A stretch of 64,000 bases of DNA from Talpa occidentalis. Lineage: Eukaryota; Chordata; Mammalia; Eulipotyphla; Talpidae. A model generated the notes under the pieces. It worked only from the letters and a program-made list of their open reading frames with translations. It ran no database searches and was not told the origin of the DNA. Of the stretch, positions 1 to 12,690 are shown piece by piece. The translations under genes and the position numbers were made by a program. Every line of letters starts with the position of its first letter. Position 1 is the stretch's first letter. The stretch lies in contig NW_023602073.1 of NCBI RefSeq assembly GCF_014898055.3, positions 21,871,784-21,935,783 of the forward strand. The letters run 5' to 3'.

Positions 1-1179
1 CCTGGGGAACTTGACCACTTTAGCATTTTTCAAATTAGCATTTTCAAAGCTCCACCAGACTTTAATCTCCAAGAGGGCAAAGAACACACCTGTCTGACTT
101 TGCACTGCCTTCCCAGGAACTAATACAAAGTCTGACATGTGACAACCACTCACTGAACATGGTATATAGACAGTGAATGAATGAATGAATGAAGGGCATA
201 AGAAGTCCTGCTTCAGAAAAGTACTCTATCTTTGTCAGCACTTCCAAAACTTGCGTTAGAATCTATTTTTTCTCTGAATACCTGTGAACTACCTTCTTGA
301 CAAGTGTTGTTTTAGAGGGGTGGGTGCATTTTCAGCCCCGCTCTGGGTGAGGGGAGTCTGCTGCTAGGGAGGTGAAGTAGGGAGAATCCAAGGGATTTTC
401 CATTGTAGCCATTGCCAATTTTCACAAAGCCCAGACTAACTTTCCCCATTCCTAAAAATGGAGATGGCCCACTGATTAACTTAGAAGCTGCAAATGCAAA
501 TGTCATTGTCAGCCTATAGGAAAAGAAATCATCAGGAAGGCTAGTACACTACAAATCTGCAACATGTTCTAAGAAAAAATGAAACTTTTCCTCATAGGCA
601 TTCATGGATGAACTGAGTTCCAGCTCTCACCCATTAACCTGGATTCAAGACTAACAATATTGAAATGTCTCCCTAAGAAGAAAAAGAAAAGAACATATCA
701 TTTCTACCATTGCAAGGACTTTCCTAATGAGGTCATTTCTCTGCACAGAAGTCTTTGTCAATGTGACCCTTGAAATGCTCAACAGGAGCAATGGGACGGG
801 GATCTTGGTCCCCAGGACCGTGGCCTTGACTCCCCACGTAGGTGCCACGGAGCATGACCAAAAACACACCACAGCCTCCCACTCATAGCTGAGCTGGAAA
901 TACTTCCCTTTCCTTGTCAGTCATTAACCACCTTTGTCCTCTGGCTGCCAGAGGGCCCCTCCCTTAATCATTTTACCTTTATCACCTCTCCACCATCGCG
1001 ACCATATGAATTTGAGTGCAAAAGAAACTTGGCAACACTAAATTTATGCTGGAACAAGAACTACCAGCAAAGACCTGAAAAGCCAATTGTTTTGCAGTTT
1101 TAAGAGAGCCTGGAGTTGAATGGACTGGACATAAACTAGGAGTGTCTTTCCTAAAGGTGGTGCTGTCAAGCAAAGCTGA
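1..1179. other. Intergenic, mostly unique
   Basis: Apart from the weak L2-type end near 120-197 I see no gene or repeat. Open frames are short and carry no recognisable domain. Confidence 0.6.
120..197 (+). repeat. Possible L2-type 3' end with (TGAA)n
   Basis: GAACATGGTATATAGACAG followed by four TGAA units resembles an L2/MIR end. Weak. Confidence 0.3.
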
Positions 1180-1760
1180 GCACAAAGGTTGCTTCAGCCT
1201 GACCCCAGTCCCAACCACCGCATCAAACCATTGAAGAAAAAACAAAACACCAGGTATACAAATACCCCCCCCACATACACACATACACACACACACACAC
1301 ACCACCCAAGTGTCCATCCGCAGAAGCCTAAGTGGGTAAGCAGAACATGGCACAGACAGACACTGGGCTTCCTGGAAGCCTTTAGAAGGAGGGAAATTCC
1401 AGGGCATGGTACAATGTGGATACACCTGGAAGACATTATGTTACATGAAATAAGCCAGTGGCAGGAGGACAAATACTGAGTAATTCCACTGAGATGTGGT
1501 CTCCAGGGTAGCAAGGTTCTTAGAGATGAAGAGCCATTGCCACAGGCTGGAGAGAAGGGTGAGCAGGGGGTTGTTGCTTTATCGATGCAGGGTTTCAGTT
1601 TTGCAAGAGAAAAACTGTCCTGGAGACCACAAAGGCAATAATTGCACAACTATGAATGTGTGTAACACTGCTCAGCTATGGGCTTGGAATGGCTGGGATG
1701 GTTAAGTCTATGCTATGTGTTCTTTATTCTTTACCATACTTTGCCAAAATAGCACCAACT
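1180..1760 (+). mobile_element. Decayed L1 3' region (old L1 or HAL1)
   Basis: Contains L1-like landmarks: CCAAGTGTCCATCCGCAGA, ACATTATGTTACATGAAATAAGCCAG, and a terminal stretch around 1690-1745. Interrupted by a (CA)n run. Strongly diverged, so the subfamily is uncertain. Confidence 0.5.
1266..1305. repeat. C-run and (CA)n microsatellite
   Basis: Eight C followed by ACATACAC units and about eight CA units, lying inside an old L1-like sequence. Confidence 0.9.
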
Positions 1761-1914
1761 GTTACTTAAAACAAAAAACTCCCTCCAGGGAGTCACGAAC
1801 AGCTTTCTACCATCTCAGCATGGCAAAGCAGTTTTCTCTCCCCTCCTGGCCACCTGGCAACAGGTAATTCTTACAAAAAGAGTTTTTTGCACACAAAAAC
1901 ACTAATTTGAAAGA

Positions 1915-2353
1915 AAAACTGCACTGCAATGTTTATTATAGTACTAATTACAATAGCCAAGATACGGAAGCAACTGAAATGTGCCAAAATAGAGGGTGGA
2001 TCGAAAAGTTGCGGAATATTTACACAATGGAATATTACTCAGCAATCAAAAAAGACAAACTCTTGCCATCTGCAGCAACATGGATGGAGCTGGAAGGGAC
2101 CATGCTCAGTGAAATAAGCCAGAAGGAAAAAGAAAAATACTGGATGGTCTCCCTTGTATATGGAATATAGAGAAACCATAAAGGTCCAGAAAAAGTCAAA
2201 ACTAGCAAGCTGACTGTAGCGTACAGCAAAGGAGAGAGAGGAAGGGAGGCAAAACAGGGAAAGGAAGAGCACAAGACAATATGGTAATGGTTCACGGGTG
2301 ACATGGTGGCTGGAAAACTATGGGGACTACAATGATGTAAGAAAAAAAAAAAT
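1915..2353 (+). mobile_element. L1 3' end, 5'-truncated
   Basis: Clear L1 3' landmarks: AATAGCCAAGATACGGAAGC, ACACAATGGAATATTACTC, AACATGGATGGAGCTGG, GTGAAATAAGCCAGAAGG, then the purine-rich tract (2226-2275) and a short A tail near 2341-2351. Not coding. Confidence 0.85.
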
Positions 2354-3189
2354 TAAAACTAAGGTCGTCCCGCCTCACTGGCCCTTTGTGGGAAGCAAGG
2401 ATACTTCTGAAGTAGTGGTTTCTCTTGAAGCCTGGAATGGGCCTCCCGATGGCATGAGGATGGTTATGAGGCTCTGCATGGCGGGGATAGCTCCCTGGCT
2501 TCCAGAACACACCTTCCCACTTCCCTGGCTCTTCAGCATGGTCTGGGGCTCTGAAAGCTCCTAGTCTGGCATGCAATTCCCGTGAGTGGCAGTCTGCACA
2601 ATTCTTGCTCGACAAAGTGCTTTTTTCAAACACCTCTGCCCATAAACGCAACACAAACAAGTTTCCTGGTGAGTCAGAGGGCCAGAACACACACTAAGTC
2701 CATGTAATAATCTTTATGTAATTTGCTTCTTAGTCATTGTCTGGCCCATTAGCTAAATAGGCAGCGTGTATGTCTTTGAAAATCAGGGCCTCTATAAAAA
2801 CTACCGTTGTGAATACATGGAGCAGTAAAGAGCTCACAGCGAGTTGCACCCAAAAGGAATCTTGAAAGGATAAAAACACGTCTGTTTTGAAGCTATTTAG
2901 GGTGAAATGTCAAGCGAGGTTTGCCCAAGGCTACTGAGCCCGGAGCGTGACTGTAGTGAAAATGACAAGAGAAAGAAAATCACGGTGGCCGCAGGAGCAT
3001 TGGGGACAAAAGCTGAAATCACTCTACTGAGGGCAAACAGCCCTCAGCAACCTGGGTAGGACCAGAGCAACCTCCATCCCCGAGACTGATCTCAGCCAGC
3101 CTTGCCCAGCCCCAGCTCTGCCCCGGGGATATAGCTCACCACAGGACAGGGTTCTCCACACACAGTAAGAAAAGAGAAACTTTGGCTCT
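2354..3189. other. Intergenic, unique
   Basis: No repeat is recognised. 2700-2850 is AT-rich with CATGTAATAATC and CCCATTAGCTAAATAGG and could hold a regulatory element, but the evidence is thin. Confidence 0.5.
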
Positions 3190-3485
3190 CTCCCACACAC
3201 ACATACACCGAAACACTCAGACACATTCACACTCACACTCACATACACATACACTCTTAAACAGAGTCACACATACATATACTCAAGCTCGTACACCTTC
3301 ATAGACACACACTCACATACACCTATACATTCAGACTCGTCGCTCACACACTTACACTCACTTATATTCACACTCACACGCACAGCATTCACACCCCCAT
3401 TCACTCACACACATACCCAGATACACTCACATTCACTTACACACACACATATCACACATGCTCACACCTCACACACACACACCCG
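3190..3485. repeat. Long CA/CTCACA-rich minisatellite-like tract
   Basis: About 300 bp of imperfect ACACAC, CTCACACT and ACATACAC units with a strand asymmetry in which almost no G occurs. Short frames read across it are artefacts. Confidence 0.9.
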
Positions 3486-3810
3486 CACTCTCAACTCCAC
3501 ACACCAGCTCTGCCAGGGTTGGTAAGCACAAGGCTGGCTGCACCCTGGAAGCCCAGACCGCTGCTCTCTCAAGCCCAGACTCGCCTCTGCCCCTCTCAGC
3601 CCACAGGCTGCATCTGCCCATCCGTCTAGCTGGCACTTGAACTGGAGCTTGCACGAAGTCTCTGATCTAAGCTTCCTCATTCCTGAACCCAGAAATCTTA
3701 AAAGACTGAGTCAAGCAGAATTGAAATTCAGTTTAGTGAAAATAGAAATCATTTTTGCAAGGTCACCTGGAGGGGAAAGGATATATTGCTGTAAGGTGGT
3801 ATCAAGCTTC

Positions 3811-4104
3811 ATTTTTTTTTTTTAAGATTTATTTATTTATACAAGAACTGGGGTATAGGACAGAGGCGTGGGAGGGTGAGAGAATTCACCAGAGGCAGAG
3901 CAGGGAACAGAACAGGCAGACGGACTGGAGACTGCTGAGGGGAACAGCGGGCGAGGCAGGAGAGGTCTGATGCACCATGTGGGTTTCTCCCTGGTCGGCC
4001 GGGAATCAAACCCGTGCTGCAGAGGCAAATCGAACCTGTGCGGCAGAGGCTGTGGACAGCCTCACAGTGTGGCACTCAACCCACTGTGCCACCGGGGAGC
4101 CCCA
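3811..4104 (-). mobile_element. tRNA-derived T+ SINE, older subfamily
   Basis: Full-length copy in reverse: a T run with AAGATTTATTTATTTAT (reverse of the AATAAA tail and TCTT terminator) at the start and the tRNA-like head ending near 4104. Target-site duplication GTATCAAGCTTC (3799-3810) and GTATTAAGCTTC (4105-4116), one mismatch. Confidence 0.9.
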
Positions 4105-4116
4105 GTATTAAGCTTC

Positions 4117-5635
4117 TTAAATGGCGAGGTGTCTCCAAAGGTGGAGAGGGCCCCGAATTTCTACATTTAGGGCCAGGGCCTGTCTGGGGTCCATGCAGAA
4201 TCTGTTTCTTTGTCTGCGAAATTCAATGAGTTGCAGGATACACAGCCTGAACCCTAAATACGAGGGGATAAAATGGGGTGATTTGGACATGTAGAGCTCT
4301 GCCCAGCTTCCAAAATATTTCTTTTTTCTCCAAGAACAAAGGAAACCAAGTTATTTCTATTCAATTAAGTATAGTAAATAAGGGTAATTGTATTGAATTA
4401 AACCCAAAATATGTGAGCAGCTCTTTTTCCTTTCCATGTGTATGTGTATGTATGTGTGCACAGGTGTAGGGTAGATGTTTTTCAAAGAAACGGGAGGTCA
4501 GGTATGTTCCAGTGGAGTCAGTTTCATAAATAAAAAACAAATAAGGCAGACATGCAAATAAAATCATCTCCTTCATTCAACATCATCTTGTTTTAACATT
4601 GATAAGAAAACAGAAATCCCAGCGGATATGGAACCAAGCAACATTATTCAAGGACTTGGTTTCCCTCAACATTGTTTCACTTAAAGTTCAGTGTCCACCT
4701 TATTAGTCACATAAAGCAGACAAAATTCCACCACCAGCTTCTTCAAGTCTCATAAGCTACATGGTACTTCTGTCCAATAAGCAGCAACTTTTCACCATCA
4801 TGTAACAAGGCAAAGCAACAGGTAGGATTAAAACTAGTGAGGAAATCAGAGCTTCCCAATGAAGCATTTTGTATGAAACACTAAAAGAAGCATATTTTAT
4901 CTTTAAAATGGGGCTCCCATTAGCAGAGAGTTGATGTTTTCCCTTATTAACAAAGAGAGACTAAAGTAGGCCAAAATAATAAAATCTCATCTTTAAGATA
5001 AAATTATCCAGTACGCCTCAATTTTTGCATCTTCAAGATACAGATAAAATCAGTTCCTTCCCAGGGTACAGGCATTCACCAAACATTCTGGAACACTTGA
5101 GACCCACAGCCTGAGAAGGGTTAAACTTCTCCATATCTTGCTATCATCAAGGTGGATGCAATTCTGGAATTTCCTTCTTTCCATTTTCCTGTATCTGATT
5201 ATCCTTTATGGAGGGGGATGGTTCTCCTTCTAAATGCCATTGTGTACACAAATATTTTCTCCCTCTGTGCTCCCCCCAATATTCCTCATTGTTTCCAAAT
5301 CTCCATGTTTCTTTCAAATATTAGAAATTCAGATACTGGTTGTCACTAGTTCCTGAAAGGTTCAAGTTCTACCAGTATCAGTGAAGTGCTGAACCAACCA
5401 ATCAAGAATCGATGACCTGGTTGTGAAACAATTGTTAATTTGATATCACCCATGGTGGGAGTATTTACACCATGGAAATTGGCATACACTGTAACTCGGG
5501 GCTTAATTTATTGTTTAAGCAATTGTCTGAACGTAAGAAAGTAATAGAGAAATTATTAATACTGTAGATTAAACTTAATTTTCCCTGTGATGAGAATATT
5601 TAAGACCTACCCTCTCTATATCTTTCAAATATACA
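4117..5635. other. Intergenic, unique
   Basis: AT-rich, no gene seen. A short TATG/TGTG-rich patch lies at 4436-4462. Confidence 0.55.
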
Positions 5636-6530
5636 ATAAAACAATATTAACTACAGTCATTATCCTGTACATTATATCCCCATGATTTATTTTTTATAAC
5701 TGAAACTTTTCACCACCTTCATTCATTTACCCACTTCCATGGATCACCAATCTGTTCTCTTTATCTACAACTATGTTTTCTTGTTTTGTTTAACTTTGTT
5801 AATTTGATATATAGGTGAGATCATATGGTATTTGTCTTTGACTTATTTCACATAGCATAATGCTATCAAATTCCATCCTTCTTGTTGCAAATGGCAAAAT
5901 TTCCTTTTATGGCTGAACAGTATTCCATTGTGACACTAATGTGTCACTTAATGACAGGGATATGTTCTAAAAAATGCACCATTACTTAGTTTTATCATTG
6001 TGCTAATGTCATTGAGTATAACTACCCAAATCTAGATGGAATAGCCTACATCACACCTCAGCTTTAGGTATACAATTATTGGGGCCACAGTCATATTTAC
6101 AGTCCATCATTGACCAGAACATTTTCACGGATTGTATGGTTATATACCACATTTTCTTTATCCATTCACCTGTTGATGGAGACTTAGGTTGCATCTATGC
6201 TTTGGCTTTCATAAATAATGCTGCAATGAACATGGGAAACCAGATAACTTTTCAGGTTCATATTTTTGTTGCCTTTGCATAAATATTCAGAAATGAAATT
6301 GCTAGATCACACTGTAGTTTTATTTTTAATTTTTTGAGGCCCCTCTCTCCTGTTGTCTGTGGTGCCTGTACCAATTTACATCCCACAACTGTGCACAAGG
6401 CCTCCCCTTTTTCCATAATCTTGCCAACACTTATTATTTCTTGTCTTTTTGATAAACTTGAAAAAGTGTCCAGGTCTATAGACATTCTATAGATATTACC
6501 AGCAAGTAGCACAAAATAATTGAGGGAATA
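5636..6530 (-). mobile_element. L1 fragment in reverse, split by an older-type repeat
   Basis: Reverse L1 landmarks: GAACAGTATTCCATTGTG (5918-5935), TTTCTTTATCCATTCACCTG, AATAATGCTGCAATGAACATGG and GAAATTGCTAGATCAC. The middle is interrupted at about 5936-6141. Confidence 0.85.
5936..6141. mobile_element. Insertion within the L1, probably a small DNA-transposon relic
   Basis: About 205 bp separate ATTCCATTGTG from the expected continuation TATATACCACATTTTC. The ends, TGTGTCACTTAATGACAGGG and (reversed) CATTGACCAGAACATTTTCA, resemble a mammalian repeat with inverted ends that I recall but cannot name. Classification is uncertain. Confidence 0.5.
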
Positions 6531-8254
6531 TTCCTCCATCTTTGAAAACTACTCTAACAGAAAAGTTGTTCTCATCATGTCTTCCCTGTTTGCTTTTACC
6601 ACAAAGATTCACCAACATTCATAACAGAACCACATTCTGAGAGATGGTTGGTAATCATTTGCAAGCCTGCACACACCACCATCCATGACACAGAATGCCC
6701 TTGGGAGAGATGTTTTAGTTGCCTCTTCCCCATATGGCCCAAGCTGGTCTTCCTTAGCCTGCTTGCTAAGACAGCTGACCCTTCCCCTCACTGCAGTCCC
6801 TGAAGTCACACCATCTCGTCTTCAATCTGGCAATTCAAAGAGCAAACAGGGGCCCTGAAGATCTCCACTCATAGGTACCACCTCTTCCTGCTTCTTTGCT
6901 TTTAGACTTTGGAGTTTGAGAATTTCCCAGATGTAAGATGTTTCAGAGATTATGAAATAAATAAGAGTACATCTTAAGTAAGTCATGTGTATGAATGACA
7001 ATGGGACAGGAAACAATGGTGCCTCAGGCTGGGCAGTGTCAAATATTTAAGATAAACTCTAAAGAAACACAACTTGGCCTCCTTTTTCTACATCCCATAT
7101 TTTGCTTTGCACTTTGGGAAAATTTGCACCTAGATACAAAATTGTTCTTGCAAACTAATTGCACCTACAGTCAGCTAATTGGAGAGGCAAGGATCCAGCC
7201 ATGTTGCAATTAGGTAATTGAAGTTGTAATTCCTTTACCAAGAACAATGAGCATTTTTGCATAACACTTACAGGTTTCCAAGTAGTTTGTAGGTACCATG
7301 GAGTTATTCTTCCCAGTAACCTTGAACACCATACCCATTTCATGATGGTGAGCAGTGTCAGCAGGAGGTATGGGAAGGGGGACAAAATAGAGGCTCTCTG
7401 GTTCTAATCAGAGAGAAACCACCACTTCAGACACCCAAAGAACCCCATTATCACTCCTGTATTGAAATCCAGTAAAAACCCACCACATTCACTGGGTAAA
7501 GGTCAACTTCTCTAGCTACTCCTATTTTGGTCTCCTTTTCCCTCCTTACTCCATAAGCTCACATTCATAGTAAGATGAGTAGAAAATTGGAATTCTCTCC
7601 TCCTAAGTTGAAGTCCTGTCAAGTATATGGAAATAAAATTAGGGCTGTTGATTATTATCAACCTCTTCTCAGAGGCATTTCGTTGACATTTCTCCTGTAC
7701 CAGGTGAAGACATTTCAGCACTGACTACTCCCTGTCCTAACTCTGAACTCTGCCCTCAGTCTTTCAAACTTTGGATGCTGTTACATCCCTGTTTCATTTG
7801 TGGTCCACTGTGGACATTTGATGTGCGTTTTCCATGATGGAATCAATCACTGACATTTACCTGTGAGCATGTGCATTATTAACTCATGCCTAAAATGCCA
7901 CTTGTTTTGTCTCTGTTTATGGAAACTATCTTAAGAATAACTGATGTGTAAGCATTTAAAAAAAATTTGTGTAACCATCAAAAAAAAATAACTTATGCCA
8001 CTATACTGGGTTGACCAGCATCAAACCATGAAGTCATAGAATTTTGGCTTTTGAAGGGATCTTGAAATCATGACCCAATGATCTCATTTTGCAGGTGAGG
8101 CCCTGAGATGGGAAGGCTTGGTCAAGGCCAAGCTGATTAATGTTAACTGAAACAGACCACGGTTTCCTGCCTCCCAGCCCAGAGTTGCCACAGTGGAGGA
8201 TGTGGAGACTACTGAATTCCTGATGAGAACAAGGGTTCTCACTGTTCCTTCAAT
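6531..8254. other. Intergenic, unique
   Basis: No gene recognised. 8060-8160 is weakly MIR-like. Short frames only. Confidence 0.55.
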
Positions 8255-8480
8255 AATTTAATTTTATTTTTACTGCAGTATAATTGACATGCAACAATAT
8301 ATTAATTTCATGTGAGCAGCATAATGTGACATCTGTATACAACGTAAGACGATCACCATGTTATGTCTATTTCCCATCTAGGCAATTTTTCAATTTTGCA
8401 ATATTGGATTATTGCCCAGGACCTCCTGTTATAGTCTACATCCTTGTGACTTATTTATTTTATAAAGCTTCTTTCTCACT
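8255..8480 (-). mobile_element. L1 internal fragment in reverse
   Basis: Reads as the part of L1 further from the 3' end in reverse: TACTGCAGTATAATTGACATG, ACGATCACCATGTTATG, TTATTGCCCAGGACC, ATCCTTGTGACTTATTTATT. Diverged. Confidence 0.65.
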
Positions 8481-8687
8481 GAACCATTGAAATACCCTTT
8501 TGGCCAGGTCCTTGGCATGTAAACAGCAATGACCAGGACAGAGAATTACATGCATCCATACCTGCATTTGTGCATGCCTGCATGGGGTGCACAGGGGCAC
8601 ACTTGTTGTCCATGCAAACGAAGCAAAAGCTCTAGGTTTTTGGTCCCTGTCACCCTTCTTCCCCTGCTCACACCTTCATTCACACCA

Positions 8688-8830
8688 ACATCCTACCAAT
8701 TTGATCCTACTATTACCTCCATTTCAAAGATAGGGAAACTAAGATTTCGACACCTTACATCAATGAACCCAAAGTCACCCAGCCTTAAGTGCAAAACTGA
8801 TATTTGAACCTCAATCTGCTTGGTTGGAGC
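8688..8830 (+). repeat. MIR-like ancient SINE
   Basis: The MIR core order is visible: CTATTACCTCCATTTCAAAG, GGGAAACTAAG, CCAAAGTCACCCAGCC, TTTGAACC. Diverged. Confidence 0.5.
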
Positions 8831-8839
8831 TCAAACTCT

Positions 8840-9790
8840 GAGCCACCAAGGAGTCAATCCCAGAACACTAACCACAATCTTTTCATTCAGAAGCTGCCTC
8901 TCCACCACAGGCCTGGGAAGCATCCTTAAATGTTTCAGTGTATAATTCTCAAGCCGTCTTCATCCACAATTGGGGCCCTTGCTCCCTGTGGGGCTCACCC
9001 CCACGATGACCCATTACACCATGAGCCTGGTCTGTGTCTAAGGGAGCGGTTCCAGTAGTCGGGCTAGTTCATCCCCAGAGAAGAGCCCCAGTCCTGATGA
9101 GGAGCCAACCTCCTCTTCAGCCCATTGGTGAGGACGTCAAAACATCCACCAGCCAATATCACACACACACAGGGGCCTTTTCTTGCTGAGCCTACTTGGA
9201 GCTCACAATGACTAGGTGCTTTGCAGAAACAGCCATTGGTAGCTTAGCTGTGAGACCCATGAAACAAAATAAGCCTCCAGTTTCTGCCCTCCAGGAATTC
9301 ACCTCAACAATTAAGGTGGAGATGTTTCCCTTTCTTCCTTCTCAGTCCCTCACGTTCAACTCTAAATATAATCACCAGCACTCACTGGTTGTATTTTGAC
9401 AGAACTGGTTTAGCACATTCTCCAGAAGCATGAAGGTTATTCTCTTTAATCATTACATGGTTGTTCTTAACAGAAGACAGATATTGCACTGAATATTTTG
9501 ACAACCACAAGGAAACAAGATCTTTCAACAACAGATCAACAGACTTGCTAAAAATAGTTCCTTTAGAGTCATGGGCACCCTCTCCCCTTAGGACCCTTTG
9601 GCAACTGGATATGCTGTGCCTTTAAAAATATTCCCAAGTGAGTCTGTGTTTCAGACTGTAAAAATGCAAAGTCAATCACTTTTGATAGGTTCCTGATAGG
9701 TTATTTTGAGAGGATGGACTTCCAGGACACTTTCCTTTCATTACTTCCTTCAAGACATTTTGTTGAGTCTATCCCTTTATTAGGTGCTGA
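8840..9790. other. Intergenic, unique
   Basis: Nothing recognised apart from a short ACACACAC at 9161. Confidence 0.55.
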
Positions 9791-9876
9791 GAACACACAC
9801 ACACACACACATTCATGTATATACACATACATATACACAGATACACCCACACCTTCCTATACATACACATTCTCAC
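9791..9876. repeat. (CA)n and ACATAC microsatellite
   Basis: About ten CA units, then imperfect ACATACATATACACAG units. Confidence 0.9.
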
Positions 9877-10082
9877 ACAAAACACAAAATGCTTGGGTTT
9901 ATCTTTAAGGAGCTCACTGTTCAGTAAGGAAAATAGACCAATATCTGACAGTACAGTGTATTAAGCATGTCAGCAAGAATGTTCCTGGAGGAGCAGAGAA
10001 GAGATACTGAATCCAAATCAGAAGTAGGGAAATACCTAAGCTGTACACAGGGAAGGAAATTCATCCACAAATTAGTTGGAAA

Positions 10083-10124
10083 GATGGATGGATGGATGGA
10101 TGGATGGATGGATGGATGGATGGA
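10083..10124. repeat. (GGAT)n microsatellite
   Basis: About ten near-perfect GATG units. Confidence 0.95.
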
Positions 10125-10849
10125 AAGATGGCTGGCTGGCTATCTGGCTGGACTGAGGCATTGGGGGTAGATGGAGGAGGAATTACTGAATCCAGAATGG
10201 TGAAGAGGTAGGGTTGATGCAAACAGCATCAACTGCTATCAGCAGAGCTTGAGCTTGCCTGCTGACCAGCTCTGCTGACCCCAGAGAGAGCTCTCGGGAA
10301 AGTGCTTAAACAGAAACCAGAAGGCCTTTTCCGGCTATAGGAAAAACCCACTTGGTGGCACTTAGCATGTTTGGGAATTATTTGATTTTTCCAAAACAGG
10401 GGGATGAGTTGGGGAAGACTTGACATGGACGTAGGCCACAGAATATGGAGGACCAGCAGGGGAGTTTGGATTTTGCCCAGGAGACGATGGGCAAGTAGAT
10501 GGCCTGAAATTCAGAAAGATAGCGATGGTGGTGATTTTCCAGGTAGCCTGGAGACACATGCAGTGTTCCAAGTTTACTGCAATGATTCCAAAAGAAGGGG
10601 ATAGATTCTATCATTTTTTACATTTAAGGGATTGTTAACTTATAGGTGAATGACACAGGGAGAGGGGAGAAGAACAGTGGTGCAGTAACATTTCATCTCC
10701 AGCACTTGGCATGAGCACCAAGTGACAGAACAGACCAGCAAAATGTGGGACTGTGACCCCAGGGTGTCCCCGTAACTGGAAGGTTCCCAAGGTCAGGCTC
10801 CAGCCATATTGCTCCTATCTTTGCTCCCAAGTCACCAATTTAAAAATAG
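10125..10849. other. Intergenic, unique
   Basis: Nothing recognised. Overlapping short frames on both strands have no domain. Confidence 0.55.
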
Positions 10850-11035
10850 ACACTTCTTAAACACCTATCTTGTCATATACTGGAATAAACACTTTATGCT
10901 TAACATTCAATCCTGCCCCAAACGCTTAGGAGACTAATAATCCTCACACTGTGCTGAAAAGGATATGGACATTTCTAGAGTTCAATTTATCTGCTCAAGA
11001 TGGCCCAGTCAACCTAGGATTTAAATCCAAGTTTA
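10850..11035 (+). repeat. MIR-like ancient SINE
   Basis: ACACCTATCTTGTCATATAC, TAATAATCCTCACACTGTG and GGATTTAAATCCAAG follow a decayed MIR. Confidence 0.4.
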
Positions 11036-11040
11036 GAGGA

Positions 11041-12157
11041 TGTTTAGAAAGAACACGGAAATAAAAGGGGCTGTTTGTGAAGCCAAAGGTAAGCAGATAG
11101 TGAGATTCATCGGCTAACCCAGACAAAAGTGGTTGGCAGGAGGATTCTCCCTTCTGAGTCAATTTCTGGAGCTACTCTTTGAATGACGGTCTCCAGGGTC
11201 CTCTGGCTCATCACCCTTTTACAGCCTTTGGACAAAGCATTTAACATCTGTGAAACCCAGGAAATTGTGCAATTTTCTTCTGCGTATGCACGCGTGTGTT
11301 TTCACTTTTGTTGACTGAGGTAACCCTTGTGTGTTTATATAAGAAAAGGACTCGAGGTGCTCATAAGATCTCAGAGGCAGCCTGGACCCTGAAAGCCTAA
11401 GAACCCCACTGTGACGGCGCCTCCCCGCCCCCAACAGATTGTGCCTCTCTGGGATGCAGCACCTGGAACCTGCCCCCTGGCCAAGCCACACCCTTTTCTC
11501 CTTCAGGGAGCCCTGAGTGGCCATCAGGGGAATGTGGCCCAACCTGGATCCTCAACACTGGAGGCAGCAGACGCAAGCCCCTTGACTGGGCAGTGGAACA
11601 GGGATGTTGCATTTTCTCCATTTGCTCCCCAGGGACAGGTTAGTCTCACCAGAAACTGGGAAGGAGGCAAAAGTCAGACATCAGGCTTCCCAGTGCAGTC
11701 TCCCATCGCCTGCTCCAGGGGACACCCTCCATGCAAAGGACGAAAGGCAGGAAAATGAAGCAGATCTGTCGGGGCCATTGCTTGAGTGCTTCTCCACATT
11801 CACCTACCCCAGTCTGCTTCCTGCCTTGTCCCAGCCACCCTTTCATTTTTGAAGCGATTACCCATGGAGAACCCAAGTCCCTCTGCTTTAGCTCTGTTCT
11901 CCAAAAGGGTCAGGCCACCTGTTTGCCCCACGGAGCACGCAGCATCCACAGTAGCCCAGGCTGTGCAGATAGTCTTGGGCTACCTTTTCCTACCTTTTTT
12001 TTTTTTTTTTTTGAGATTGAATAGAATGTAATGGAAACAAGACTCAACTACCTGAGTCTTTGAGTACACTGTGACTGTGTCATAAGGTTAGGCTTTGCCT
12101 CTTAAAACTTCTGCTTTGGATGTTTGTGTATGCATGTGAGATCATAACTGTGCTTCT
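11041..12157. other. Intergenic, unique
   Basis: Moderately GC-rich, with frames up to 115 codons that lack any recognisable domain or splice structure. Contains the T run at 11995. Confidence 0.55.
11995..12012. repeat. T run
   Basis: Eighteen T followed by GAGATTGAATAG. It could be the tail of an unrecognised reverse-strand insertion, but no element is visible. Confidence 0.8.
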
Positions 12158-12383
12158 CCCGCCTCCCTGGTGGTCTAGGGGTTAAGTCTCAGAGCTATCA
12201 CCAATAAGCCCTGAGTTCGATCCCTGGTCAGGGAACTAACCAACATATGGCACAGCAGACCTCTCTTATCTTGCCTGCTGCTCCCCTCAGCAGTGTATTT
12301 CAGCAAAGCAGGCTGCTCTGCTCCACACTCTCTGGTGAATCCTCTCACCTTCTGCACCTCTGGCCTACACCCTATTTCTAAAC

Positions 12384-12450
<67 letters not shown>
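12158..12450 (+). mobile_element. tRNA-derived T+ SINE with a (GATA)n tail
   Basis: The head GCCTCCCTGGTGGTCTAG, B box GAGTTCGATCCCTGG and the diverged body can be followed to about 12385. The normal AATAAA/poly-A tail is replaced by a pure (GATA)n array (12387-12450). This is an older, diverged copy with no clear target duplication. Confidence 0.85.
12387..12450. repeat. (GATA)n microsatellite
   Basis: About 16 uninterrupted GATA units placed exactly at the 3' end of a SINE, so it probably grew from the SINE tail. Likely to be length-polymorphic. Confidence 0.95.
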
Positions 12451-12453
<3 letters not shown>

Positions 12454-12599
12454 TTGTGCATCTCAGTTAGGAGATGAATGCAGAATAGTCCATGGAGCTG
12501 TGGCAATGGCTTTGAAGAGCTTCAAAGTCAAGGGGCCAGGGCAGGCAAACCATGGAGGAGAGAGAACCCTGAGGTTAGTCCCAGCCACATATCATAATC

Positions 12600-12690
12600 T
12601 CTGTGGGCCCTTTCTTCCTCTGTGAAATGAACAAGATCCATCCATCTCACTGAACTGTATGCGGGTCAGGTGGAACAACATTTGCTAAAT
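12600..12690 (+). repeat. MIR-like fragment
   Basis: TTCTTCCTCTGTGAAATG and ACATTTGCTAAATGCTGTACAG fit the 3' half of MIR. Confidence 0.35.

Noticed and set aside
1915..2353. Short coding exon suggested by the 87-codon frame
   Set aside because: The sequence is an L1 3' untranslated end shared with 25060, 38190, 53000, 59080 and 60452.
3190..3485. CRISPR-like array
   Set aside because: The repeats are short imperfect CA-type units without unique spacers, in a mammalian genome.
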